Positions 50,801 through 59,426 of a DNA stretch of 64,000 nucleotides are shown piece after piece. The translations under genes were made by a program, and so were the position numbers. The stretch covers positions 990,589 through 1,054,588 of the forward strand of contig NZ_KI543236.1 in NCBI RefSeq assembly GCF_000496835.1, read 5' to 3'. The stretch's first letter is position 1. Every line of letters begins with the position of its first letter. Origin of the DNA: Thalassobacillus devorans MSP14. GTDB taxonomy: Bacteria; Bacillota; Bacilli; Bacillales; Halobacillaceae. The notes under the pieces were generated by a model, which was given only the letters and a program-made list of their open reading frames with translations, did no database searches and had not been told where the DNA came from.

Positions 50801-50829
50801 TTGCTAATTCAGGAAATATTTGATAGAAT
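50801..50829 (+). promoter_or_regulatory. Sigma-A promoter of the dpp-ykf operon
   Basis: TTGCTA (50801-50806), a 17-nt spacer and TAGAAT (50824-50829). The likely start point, near 50836, lies inside the CodY box. Confidence 0.75.
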
Positions 50830-50841
50830 TTTAAGAAAATT
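50827..50841 (+). promoter_or_regulatory. CodY box on the dppA promoter
   Basis: AATTTTAAGAAAATT matches the CodY consensus AATTTTCWGAAAATT at 14 of 15 positions. It overlaps the -10 box and start point, a position that would block transcription. The B. subtilis dpp operon is also repressed by CodY. Confidence 0.88.
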
Positions 50842-50886
50842 CACCAAAAACTTAATAATTTAAACACCCAAAGGAGTGTTGCATCT

Positions 50887-51711
50887 ATGAAACTATTTCT
50901 TTCAGTGGACATGGAAGGAATAACCGGTCTGCCCGATTATACATACGTAGATTCATCGGAACTTAATTACGACCGGGCCCGACGCATTATGACAGAGGAA
51001 ACGAATTACGTCATCGAGGCGGCCAGGAAATTCGGCTGCAAAGATATTTTAGTGAATGACAGCCATTCGAAGATGAACAACCTGCTGATCGATGAGCTCC
51101 ATCCGGAAGCACATCTGATAACAGGGGATGTGAAACCGCTATCAATGGTACAAAGCCTGGATGATAGCTTTTCTGGGGCGATGTTCGTTGGATATCATGC
51201 AAGAGCTGGACAGCGCGGGGTAATGTCCCATTCGATGATTTTCGGAGTAAGGAATTTCTACATAAACGATGTCGAGGTAGGGGAACTTGGCTTTAACGCA
51301 TACGTTGCCGGATACTATGGTGTTCCCGTTTTATTAGTCGCGGGTGATGATTGTGCCGGACAGGAAGCTGAATCACTTATTCCAAACATAACGACAGCAG
51401 TTGTCAAAGAAACGATTTCCCGCTCAGCAGTCAAAAGTCTGACTCCATTGAAAGCTGGAGAACTATTACAGGAAAAAGTGACTGAAGCATTGAAAAAACG
51501 TCATCTGGTCAAACCCTTGACTCCGCCTGACAATCCCGTATTACGAATAGAATTTACCAATTACGGCCAGGCAGAATGGGCGAACCTGATGCCGAATACT
51601 GAAATTGAACCAGGCACCACAATTGTGAAATACCAGGCAAAAGATATCATAGAAGCTTATCAGGCGATGATCGTCATGACCGAACTGGCGATGCATACGT
51701 CTTTCAGCTAG
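50887..51711 (+). CDS. dppA: D-aminopeptidase DppA (M55 family)
   Basis: A 274-residue zinc peptidase that removes N-terminal D-amino acids (D-Ala-D-Ala, D-Ala-Gly-Gly), the same length as B. subtilis DppA. The zinc ligands are all present: D8 and E10 (SVDMEG), H60 (NDSHSK), H104 (GYHARAG) and E133 (VGELGFN). H115 (VMSHSM) is the proposed catalytic residue. AAAGGAGTG precedes the ATG. It opens the dpp-ykf operon and probably acts on imported murein peptides in the cytoplasm. Confidence 0.97.
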   Translation: MKLFLSVDMEGITGLPDYTYVDSSELNYDRARRIMTEETNYVIEAARKFGCKDILVNDSHSKMNNLLIDELHPEAHLITGDVKPLSMVQSLDDSFSGAMFVGYHARAGQRGVMSHSMIFGVRNFYINDVEVGELGFNAYVAGYYGVPVLLVAGDDCAGQEAESLIPNITTAVVKETISRSAVKSLTPLKAGELLQEKVTEALKKRHLVKPLTPPDNPVLRIEFTNYGQAEWANLMPNTEIEPGTTIVKYQAKDIIEAYQAMIVMTELAMHTSFS

Positions 51712-51724
51712 GGAGGGTGCCTGT

Positions 51725-52657
51725 ATGACGAAATACATAATGAAGCGATTTCTAATTATGATCGCAACTGTATTGATCATTGCGACACTTACATTCTTTT
51801 TAATGCATGCCATTCCTGGTTCTCCACTCAACCAGGAAAGGGGAACCAATGCAGCGGTCCAGGCAAACCTGGAAGCCCACTACCATTTGGATGAGCCATT
51901 ATTTGTCCAGTACCTGATCTACCTGAAATCTATTGCGACTCTGGACTTCGGGCCATCCATCAAACATCCGACCGAAACGGTCAATGACTTGCTGGGACGT
52001 GGATTTCCGATTTCTTTTGAGTTAGGAATTGTTACGGTCCTGGTGGCTCTTATATCCGGAATTATTCTAGGCGTGCTGGCAGCGCTCAAACATAACGGCA
52101 TTATCGACTATTTAGCGATGACCTTAGCTGTGCTGGGAATTTCAATCCCTAACTTTGTACTGGCAACACTGTTGATTCAAAAGCTCGCTGTCGATTGGGA
52201 AATTTTCCCTGCTGCGACCTGGTCCAGCCCGACTCATATGGTGCTGCCTACGCTGGCATTGGCTACAGGGCCGATGGCGATCATCGCCAGGCTGACCCGC
52301 TCCAGTATGCTGGAAGTGTTGACCCAGGATTATATTAAGACGGCGAAAGCAAAAGGCTTGAAACCATATAAAATCATTTTCAAACACGCCTTGAAGAATG
52401 CTTTGATGCCTGTTGTTACCATTCTTGGTACCTTATTAGCCGGTATCCTGACAGGGACGTTTGTCATTGAAAAAATATTCGCTATTCCTGGTATGGGAAG
52501 ATACTTCATCGAAGGCATTAACCAGCGGGATTATCCTCTGATTATGGGTACGACCGTATTCTACAGTTTTTTCTTAGTGTTTATGTTGTTCCTGGTCGAT
52601 ATTGCATACGGCCTGCTTGACCCTAGAATCAAAATGCATACAAAGGAAGGAGAATGA
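51725..52657 (+). CDS. dppB: Dipeptide ABC transporter permease DppB
   Basis: A 310-residue permease of the DppB/OppB type with six TM helices, the first at residues 7-30. The EAA loop for ATPase contact is TAKAKGLKPYKIIFKHALKNA shortened in places, near residues 205-225. GGAGGGTG precedes the ATG. It overlaps dppC by 4 nt. Confidence 0.95.
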   Translation: MTKYIMKRFLIMIATVLIIATLTFFLMHAIPGSPLNQERGTNAAVQANLEAHYHLDEPLFVQYLIYLKSIATLDFGPSIKHPTETVNDLLGRGFPISFELGIVTVLVALISGIILGVLAALKHNGIIDYLAMTLAVLGISIPNFVLATLLIQKLAVDWEIFPAATWSSPTHMVLPTLALATGPMAIIARLTRSSMLEVLTQDYIKTAKAKGLKPYKIIFKHALKNALMPVVTILGTLLAGILTGTFVIEKIFAIPGMGRYFIEGINQRDYPLIMGTTVFYSFFLVFMLFLVDIAYGLLDPRIKMHTKEGE

Positions 52658-53625
52658 GCATGAATCATCTTGCGGAAGAACAAAAGGCAAAGCATTCTCC
52701 TGCTGTCCATGATATTCCTGATGAATGGTTCAAACCCAAGGAAAAAAGCCAGAAAGACAGAGAAAAGGTTGTACGTCCCTCGTTATCCTACTGGCAGGAC
52801 GCCTGGAGGCGACTGGTCAAAAATAAACTGGCCATGGGCGGCCTGGTATTTTTGATATTTCTGGCTTTGCTGGCTATCTTTGGGCCGATTTTATCTCCCT
52901 ATACCGTTCAGAATGGTCCTTTGGCCGATCAGAATCAGCCACCTTCTGCCAGCCACTGGTTTGGTACAGATAACCTGGGCAGGGATGTATTTACAAGGAC
53001 CTGGTATGGTGCCCGGATTTCCTTGTTTGTCGGATTGATGGCCGCACTGATCGATTTCTTCATCGGAGTGGTGTATGGAGGCATTGCCGGTTATAAAGGA
53101 GGACGTACCGACAGCATGATGATGCGTATCATAGAAATCCTTTACGGATTGCCATATCTCCTGGTCGTCATTTTGCTTCTGGTTGTCATGGGGCCGAGTC
53201 TTTTGACCATCATCATCGCCCTCACAGTGACAGGATGGGTTGGAATGGCACGGATTGTACGCGGGCAGGTACTCCAGATCAAGAATTATGAATTCGTATT
53301 AGCTTCCCAGTCATTTGGGACGAAAACCTGGCGGATCATCAGGAAGAATTTGCTTCCTAACACGATGGGTCCAATTATCGTCCAAATGACATTGACCGTA
53401 CCTACAGCTATTTTTGCTGAAGCATTTTTGAGCTTCCTGGGTCTGGGAATCCAATCACCCTATGCCAGCTGGGGAGTAATGGCGAATGATGCGTTAGGGA
53501 CCATATTATCTGGACACTGGTGGAGACTGTTTTTCCCTGCTTTCTTCATATCTGCAACTATGTTTGCATTCAACGTACTTGGAGACGGGCTTCAGGATGC
53601 ACTGGATCCTAAGCTAAGGAGGTGA
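52654..53625 (+). CDS. dppC: Dipeptide ABC transporter permease DppC
   Basis: A 323-residue permease partner of DppB with a cytoplasmic N-terminal extension (about 1-55), an OppC-N type first helix and the EAA loop VLASQSFGTKTWRIIRKN. The motif FGTDNLGRDVFTRTWYG is typical for DppC/OppC. It starts inside the dppB stop; ATG 52660 is a possible alternative. Confidence 0.95.
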   Translation: MSMNHLAEEQKAKHSPAVHDIPDEWFKPKEKSQKDREKVVRPSLSYWQDAWRRLVKNKLAMGGLVFLIFLALLAIFGPILSPYTVQNGPLADQNQPPSASHWFGTDNLGRDVFTRTWYGARISLFVGLMAALIDFFIGVVYGGIAGYKGGRTDSMMMRIIEILYGLPYLLVVILLLVVMGPSLLTIIIALTVTGWVGMARIVRGQVLQIKNYEFVLASQSFGTKTWRIIRKNLLPNTMGPIIVQMTLTVPTAIFAEAFLSFLGLGIQSPYASWGVMANDALGTILSGHWWRLFFPAFFISATMFAFNVLGDGLQDALDPKLRR

Positions 53626-53630
53626 CAACA

Positions 53631-54626
53631 TTGGAAAAGTTACTGGAAGTGAAAGACCTTGAAGTTTCCTTTTTGACTTATGGAGGGGAAGTACAGGCCG
53701 TAAGAGGAGTCAGCTTTGACTTATATAAAGGTGAAACACTTGCGATAGTCGGGGAATCCGGCTGCGGAAAAAGCGTGACTGCCAGCTCGATTATGCGCTT
53801 GATTCCTCAACCGCCTGGCAGGATTACGAATGGAACGATTAAATTCAAAGACAAAGAGTTACGCCATCTTCCCGAAAAACAAATGCGAAAGATCAGGGGA
53901 GTGGATATATCCATGATCTTTCAGGACCCGATGACCGCATTGAATCCTACCCTGACAGTGGGTAACCAGCTGACCGAGGGACTGAAACAGCACACGGCCG
54001 TTTCTAACCGGCAAGCGAAACAAAAAGCGATAGAAATGCTGGAATTAGTAGGCATCCCGAATCCGGAAGAAAGGCTTGGTTTATATCCCCATCAATTCAG
54101 TGGAGGAATGAGGCAGCGTATCGTTATTGCGATGGCGCTGATCTGTGAACCAGAGCTATTGATTGCAGACGAACCGACAACTGCGCTGGATGTGACGATT
54201 CAGGCGCAAATTCTCGAACTGTTCGAGCGTATCCAGGAACAGACCGGGGTAGCGATCATCCTGATCACCCACGATTTAGGAGTAGTGGCTAAAATCGCCG
54301 ACAGGATCGCTGTTATGTATGCGGGTAAGGTTATCGAAGTCGGGACAAAAAAAGAAATCTTCTATCGCCCTCAGCACCCCTATACCAATGGCTTGTTGAC
54401 ATCTGTGCCGCGTTTGGACAGGCGGGAGGGTAAACTGATACCGATTGACGGGACTCCTCCGGATTTGTTTTCTCCACCAGTTGGATGTCCTTTTACAGCG
54501 AGATGCCCAAAAGCGATGGAAGTGTGCGAGCGGGTTTATCCGATGCAGACTGAGCTTAGCGAGACGCACCAGGTTGAGTGCTGGCTCCAGGATGAGCGGG
54601 CTAACAAATTGTTGGCTTCCAAGTGA
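53631..54626 (+). CDS. dppD: Dipeptide ABC transporter ATP-binding protein DppD
   Basis: A 331-residue ATPase. Walker A is GESGCGKSV near residue 42, the signature is FSGGMRQRI, Walker B is LLIADEPTTAL. The C-terminal oligopeptide/dipeptide extension has CPFTARCPKAMEVC, which in this family can bind an iron-sulfur cluster. I take TTG 53631, 8 nt after GGAGG (53618-53622), giving MEKLLEVKDL as in B. subtilis DppD. The in-frame GTG at 53622 is part of the ribosome site itself. Confidence 0.94.
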   Translation: MEKLLEVKDLEVSFLTYGGEVQAVRGVSFDLYKGETLAIVGESGCGKSVTASSIMRLIPQPPGRITNGTIKFKDKELRHLPEKQMRKIRGVDISMIFQDPMTALNPTLTVGNQLTEGLKQHTAVSNRQAKQKAIEMLELVGIPNPEERLGLYPHQFSGGMRQRIVIAMALICEPELLIADEPTTALDVTIQAQILELFERIQEQTGVAIILITHDLGVVAKIADRIAVMYAGKVIEVGTKKEIFYRPQHPYTNGLLTSVPRLDRREGKLIPIDGTPPDLFSPPVGCPFTARCPKAMEVCERVYPMQTELSETHQVECWLQDERANKLLASK

Positions 54627-54666
54627 AGCCTCAAGATAAATACATACCTAAAAGGGGGAACGTAAC

Positions 54667-56298
54667 ATGAAAAAATGGCTGACGATGTTTTTAGCCGTCA
54701 TGGTGGCAGTAGTTCTGTCTGCGTGTACGACAAGTGGCAGCTCTGGCAGTGACGAGGAGAAAGAAGGAGGAGGGGAAGCTTCAGGTGAGGAAAAGGTACT
54801 GAAGCTGAATAATGGGACAGAACCTACTTCCCTGGATCCTCCGATTGGTTTTGATTCCTATTCCTGGAATGTGTTGAACAACTTAATGGAAGGAATGACC
54901 AGGCTTGATGAATCCCATGAGCCTGCAGCAGCGACTGCAGAGAAATGGGAGATTTCAGAAGATGGAAAGGTATATACCTTCCATATTCGTGAGGATGCCA
55001 ACTGGTCCAATGGCGATCCCGTTACAGCGGGAGACTTTGAATTTGCCTGGAAGCGTCTGCTTGACCCTGAAACAGCATCTCCTGCAGCCTTCCTTGGGTA
55101 CTTCATTGAAGGAGGAGAAGCTTATAACACGGGAGAAGGCACAAGGGATGACGTGATGGTAGAAGCCGTGGATGAGAAAACGCTGAAAGTGACATTGAAA
55201 GCACCTACCGGGTATTTCCTTAATGTCATTTCCAACCCTGCATTTTTCCCAATCAATGAAAAAGTTCAAAAAGAAAATGAAGAGTGGTATGCAGAAGCTG
55301 ACACTTTTGTAGGAAACGGACCGTTCAAAATTGCTGAGTGGAAGCACGACAGCAAGCTGGTCATGGAAAAGAACGATGAGTACTGGGATGCAGAAACCGT
55401 CAAACTGGATAAGGTAGAGTGGGCAATGGTCAACGATACCAACACAGAATATCAAATGTATGAAAGCGGTGACCTGGATACCTCTGGTATTCCAAGCGAG
55501 ATGGCAGAACAACTGCTGGATAACGAAAATGTAGTGATTGAAGATCAGGCAGGCACGTATTTTTACCGCTTCAATGTCAACAAGGAACCGTTTACTAATG
55601 AAAAAATCCGTAAAGCGTTTGCGATGGCTGTCAACCAGCAGGATATCGTGGACTATGTAACCAAAAACAAGGAAGAACCGGCTTATGGCTTTGTATCCTA
55701 TGGTTTTACGGATCCAGCGGGCAATGATTTCCGTGAACAAAATGGCAAACTGGTTGAACATAATCCTGAAAAAGCCAAACAGCTATTGGAAGAAGGGATG
55801 AAAGAAGAAGGGTATGAAGAACTTCCTCCAGTCACATTGACCTATAATACCAGCGATTCCCATAAAGCAATTGCAGAGACGATCCAGAACATGTATAAAG
55901 AAAATCTTGGTATTGATATCACGCTTGAAAACACGGAGTGGAACGTGTTCTTACAGGATCAGAAAGATTTAAAGCATCAATTATCCAGAAGCTCATTCCT
56001 TGCTGACTATGCAGATCCGATCAATTTCCTGGAAAGCTTCACCACCAATTCTTCCATGAATCGTACTGGCTGGTCCAATGAGCAATACGACAAGCTGATC
56101 GCTAAAGCAAAGAACGAAGCAGATGAAGAGAAGCGTTTCGAATATATGTATGAAGCGGAAAAGATTTTATTTGAAGAAATGCCGATCTTCCCGATTCATT
56201 TCTACAACCAGGTTGTATTACAAAAAGATAAAGTGGAAAATATCGTCCGTCATCCAGTAGGGTACTTGGAATTAAAATGGGCAGATATCAAGCAATAG
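54667..56298 (+). CDS. dppE: Dipeptide-binding lipoprotein DppE
   Basis: A 543-residue solute-binding protein for the DppBCDF transporter, anchored in the outer leaflet of the membrane. The lipoprotein signal is MKKWLTMFLAVMVAVVLSAC with lipidated C20 after LSA, followed by a Ser/Gly/Glu-rich linker and an SBP_bac_5 domain (from about residue 40). LspA in this window would process it. AAAGGGGG precedes the ATG. A long hairpin behind it probably lowers expression of ykfA and the genes that follow. Confidence 0.95.
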   Translation: MKKWLTMFLAVMVAVVLSACTTSGSSGSDEEKEGGGEASGEEKVLKLNNGTEPTSLDPPIGFDSYSWNVLNNLMEGMTRLDESHEPAAATAEKWEISEDGKVYTFHIREDANWSNGDPVTAGDFEFAWKRLLDPETASPAAFLGYFIEGGEAYNTGEGTRDDVMVEAVDEKTLKVTLKAPTGYFLNVISNPAFFPINEKVQKENEEWYAEADTFVGNGPFKIAEWKHDSKLVMEKNDEYWDAETVKLDKVEWAMVNDTNTEYQMYESGDLDTSGIPSEMAEQLLDNENVVIEDQAGTYFYRFNVNKEPFTNEKIRKAFAMAVNQQDIVDYVTKNKEEPAYGFVSYGFTDPAGNDFREQNGKLVEHNPEKAKQLLEEGMKEEGYEELPPVTLTYNTSDSHKAIAETIQNMYKENLGIDITLENTEWNVFLQDQKDLKHQLSRSSFLADYADPINFLESFTTNSSMNRTGWSNEQYDKLIAKAKNEADEEKRFEYMYEAEKILFEEMPIFPIHFYNQVVLQKDKVENIVRHPVGYLELKWADIKQ

Positions 56299-56335
56299 AC
56301 AAAATGAAATAGTTCCTTATTAAAAAAACAGATTG

Positions 56336-56413
56336 AAAGAGGGACGGGGCAGGCGCCGATGGAAGCACGATCTAGTACCAGGTCAATGGCTGATCCTTGC
56401 TCTGTCCCTTTTT
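56336..56413 (+). terminator. Long-loop terminator or attenuating hairpin between dppE and ykfA
   Basis: AAAGAGGGACGGGGCA (56336-56351) and TGCTCTGTCCCTTTTT (56398-56413) pair over 16 positions with two or three G-U or mismatched pairs. The 46-nt loop can form further small stems. The T-run is part of the right arm. Confidence 0.6.
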
Positions 56414-56430
56414 ACATACGAAAGGCAGGT

Positions 56431-57357
56431 ATGAAGGTGTTGTTACCAAACCGTTTACATAAAGGGGATAAAATAGGCGTTATAGCACCAGCGAGCCCTC
56501 CGAATATTGATCAGATGTATCAGGCTGTCCCATTTATAGAATCCCTTGGTCTCGAGGTCGTTGTGGGAGATCATGTGAAAGATGTCCATGGCTACCTGGC
56601 AGGAAGAGATGAAGACCGATTGGCTGATGTTCATGACATGTTCCGCAACCCGGAAATCAAAGGGATTTTTTGTGCGGGTGGAGGTTACGGCACAGGACGG
56701 ATTGCCGGGAAGATTGATTACGAGCTGATAAAAGAAAATCCTAAACCTTTCTGGGGCTATAGCGATATCACGTTCTTACATACAGCGATACGTCAGCAGA
56801 CAGGGCTCGTCACCTTCCACGGGCCGATGCTCAGCTCGGATATCGGCAAAGACGATTTCCATGAGCAATCCAAGGATTTGTTCCATCAGCTATTCACCCC
56901 TACGAATCTCAACTATACGACCGCCTATTCCGAATTAATGATAATTTCTGAAGGTATCGCTTCAGGTGAGCTCGTTGGTGGAAATTTATCATTGCTGGTG
57001 AGTACGCTTCGAACTCCTTATGAATTGGACACAAAGGGGAAGTTATTGCTTATCGAGGATATTGACGAAGAACCGTACCGGATTGACGGTATGCTGAATC
57101 AACTGAAGTTAAGCGGAAAGCTTGATGAGGCGGCAGGTATTCTTGTTGGTGACTTCAAGAATGTTGAACCATCCAAGCGGAAAGAATCTCTCAGTCTTTC
57201 ACAAGTTTTAAATGAATACTTGAGCGACCTGAACAAGCCTGTAATAGCGGGTTTCAAAATTGGCCATTGCCAGCCTCATTTCGCTGTTCCACTCGGCGTA
57301 CAGGCTGAAATGTCAACAAAGAATTTATCCCTTATTATCGCTCCAGGAGTAAAATAA
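56431..57357 (+). CDS. ykfA: LD-carboxypeptidase YkfA (S66 family)
   Basis: A 308-residue cytoplasmic serine peptidase that removes the terminal D-Ala from murein tetrapeptides. The nucleophile is the Ser in FWGYSDITFLH near residue 108, with the Glu-His pair in LLIEDIDEEPYRID and FKIGHCQPHF. I take ATG 56431, behind AAAGGCAGG. A longer in-frame start at 56359 would lie in the loop of the upstream hairpin and adds 24 residues unlike the family. Confidence 0.93.
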   Translation: MKVLLPNRLHKGDKIGVIAPASPPNIDQMYQAVPFIESLGLEVVVGDHVKDVHGYLAGRDEDRLADVHDMFRNPEIKGIFCAGGGYGTGRIAGKIDYELIKENPKPFWGYSDITFLHTAIRQQTGLVTFHGPMLSSDIGKDDFHEQSKDLFHQLFTPTNLNYTTAYSELMIISEGIASGELVGGNLSLLVSTLRTPYELDTKGKLLLIEDIDEEPYRIDGMLNQLKLSGKLDEAAGILVGDFKNVEPSKRKESLSLSQVLNEYLSDLNKPVIAGFKIGHCQPHFAVPLGVQAEMSTKNLSLIIAPGVK

Positions 57358-57377
57358 ACCAAAAGAGGAGTGCTCCC

Positions 57378-58472
57378 ATGAAACTGCAATCTATAGAAAC
57401 TTTTCGAATATCCGCTCCCCTGCATACACCATTTAAAACTGCACTTCGGACGGTTACGGTAGCGGAAACGATCGCTGTCAAAGTATCCTGTGACAATGGT
57501 ACGGTGGGGTTCGGAGAAGCACCGCCAACTCATGTCATTACCGGAGAAAGCCTTGCAAGTATCGAGTCAGCAGTGAATGATATCATTGCTCCCCGTCTGG
57601 CAGGGATGTCGCTGCTGGAGCGGGAGAGAGTGTTTGAAAGGCTGCACGGGGTGTTGGTCGGCAATACAAGCGCCAAAGCAGCCATTGATATGGCTCTTTA
57701 CGACTGTATATCCCAGTACGCTGGCATGCCGCTCTATCAGTTTCTCGGAGGGTATCGGAACCAGTTAGAAACAGATTACACGGTCAGTGTCAATACGATG
57801 GAAGAAATGGCCGAAGACGCAGCCCGGTACATAAAGAATGGTTTTCATGCGTTGAAAGTGAAAGTGGGCAAAAATGATATTCATACCGATATTAAGCGGG
57901 TTCAAGCGGTGCGAGAAGCTGCCGGTAAAGATATCCTGATCCGACTCGATGCGAACCAGGGATGGAAACCGAAAGAAGCGGTATATGCAATCAGAAAAAT
58001 GGAAGATTCCGGCCTGGATATCGAACTTGTGGAACAGCCGGTAAAAGCGCATGATCTTGGTGGGTTAAAGCAAGTGAAGGAACAAGTGGATACACCTATA
58101 ATGGCAGATGAAAGCGTATTTTCATTGTATGATGCAAGGCAGGTATTAGAAACAGAAAGTGCAGACTTGATAAATATTAAACTGATGAAGAGTGGAGGCA
58201 TCTACCAGGCTCTGAAAATAGCGGCCATAGCAGATAGTTATGGGGTAGAATGCATGGCAGGAAGCATGATTGAAACTAAAATTGGTATTACTGCCGCCTG
58301 TCACTTTGCAGCCAGTCAAAAGAACGTGACCCGGTACGACTTTGATGCCCCTCTGATGCTTGCGGATGATGTGCTGGAAGGAGGCGTCGAGTATCGAGGA
58401 AAAGATATACATCTGTCCTCAGATACTGGTATGGGGATTAAGGAGATACGAAAGCAATTCGTCAAGAAATAA
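57378..58472 (+). CDS. ykfB: L-Ala-D/L-Glu epimerase YkfB
   Basis: A 364-residue enolase-superfamily enzyme that converts L-Ala-D-Glu into L-Ala-L-Glu, which normal peptidases can then cleave. The catalytic lysine pair is in ALKVKVG near residue 160, the metal ligands are in RLDANQGW, ELVEQPV and MADESVFS, and a second lysine lies in INIKLMKSGG near 268. AAGAGGAGTG precedes the ATG. It is placed between ykfA and ykfC as in B. subtilis. Confidence 0.95.
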   Translation: MKLQSIETFRISAPLHTPFKTALRTVTVAETIAVKVSCDNGTVGFGEAPPTHVITGESLASIESAVNDIIAPRLAGMSLLERERVFERLHGVLVGNTSAKAAIDMALYDCISQYAGMPLYQFLGGYRNQLETDYTVSVNTMEEMAEDAARYIKNGFHALKVKVGKNDIHTDIKRVQAVREAAGKDILIRLDANQGWKPKEAVYAIRKMEDSGLDIELVEQPVKAHDLGGLKQVKEQVDTPIMADESVFSLYDARQVLETESADLINIKLMKSGGIYQALKIAAIADSYGVECMAGSMIETKIGITAACHFAASQKNVTRYDFDAPLMLADDVLEGGVEYRGKDIHLSSDTGMGIKEIRKQFVKK

Positions 58473-58484
58473 GGAGGATATCTG

Positions 58485-59426
58485 ATGCTGGAAGAATCAT
58501 ATGAAAATTATATTGTCAATGTGACGGTAGCCACGGTTTGGACAGCTCCGATTTCACCAAGAGAACTGGATGAACCCGGGTTAGCCAATCCAGTGAGACT
58601 GGAGGAATGGCTGAAACGGCTGACCAAAGAGAAACGTTTGGAACTGTGTGACGAAAACCTGGTACAGTCTCAGCTTTTATATGGAGAGGAAGTAATGGTA
58701 ACAGATAAAAATAATGGCTGGGCCCATGTGATCATCCCCACTCAGCCCTCTAAGAAAGATGAGCGAGGTTATCCTGGCTGGGTTCCGCTTGCACAATTAC
58801 AACCCATTACAACCCAGCTATGGGAAACGGACAAAACAGCAGTAGTGACAAGCAAAAAGGCCATATTGACAGATGAAGCCGGAGAAACAATCCTTGTATT
58901 AAGCTATATGACGATGCTGCCTGTGCTTGGGATCCTTGAGGATTCAATCAAGGTTAATACACCCCATGGTCCCGCCTATATACGCGTGGCGGACTCGATC
59001 GTATTTGCTGAATCGCTGGGAATGAAAAAAGAGAGTGGGGGAAATATTGTCCGCCTCGGAGAAGCTTTTATCGGCCTGCCTTATTTTTGGGGCGGCATGA
59101 GTGCCTATGGCTATGACTGTTCAGGATTTACTTACAACATGCATAAAGCGGCAGGTTATCAAATCCCTAGAGATGCTTCCGATCAGTCTAAAGCAGGAGA
59201 AGAAATCTCTTTTGACCACCTCATGCCCGGCGATCTATTGTTTTTCGCTTATGAAGAAGGGCAAGGGAATATCCATCATGTCGGTATCTATTATGGTGAT
59301 GGAAAAATGCTTCATTCTCCAAGTACAGGAAAGGGGATTGAAGTCAGAGCACTAGCAGGAACAATTTATGAAAAAGAACTATGTGCAGCCAGACGCTACT
59401 GGCAGGAGACGGAGGAACCAGCATGA
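58485..59426 (+). CDS. ykfC: gamma-D-Glu-diamino acid endopeptidase YkfC (NlpC/P60)
   Basis: A 313-residue cysteine peptidase that cuts the D-Glu-diaminopimelate bond of free murein peptides and so provides L-Ala-D-Glu for YkfB. Two N-terminal SH3b-like domains (about 10-180) precede the NlpC/P60 domain with Cys in SAYGYDCSGFTYNM, and His in NIHHVGIYYGDGKMLHS. No signal peptide or lipobox is present, so it acts in the cytoplasm on imported peptides. AAGGAGGATAT precedes the ATG. The stop overlaps the dppF ATG. Confidence 0.95.
   Translation: MLEESYENYIVNVTVATVWTAPISPRELDEPGLANPVRLEEWLKRLTKEKRLELCDENLVQSQLLYGEEVMVTDKNNGWAHVIIPTQPSKKDERGYPGWVPLAQLQPITTQLWETDKTAVVTSKKAILTDEAGETILVLSYMTMLPVLGILEDSIKVNTPHGPAYIRVADSIVFAESLGMKKESGGNIVRLGEAFIGLPYFWGGMSAYGYDCSGFTYNMHKAAGYQIPRDASDQSKAGEEISFDHLMPGDLLFFAYEEGQGNIHHVGIYYGDGKMLHSPSTGKGIEVRALAGTIYEKELCAARRYWQETEEPA

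Noticed and set aside
54955-55761. 268-codon minus-strand frame within dppE
   Set aside because: Antisense shadow of a clear solute-binding protein gene; Phe/Ile-rich product typical of reversed Glu/Asp/Lys codons.
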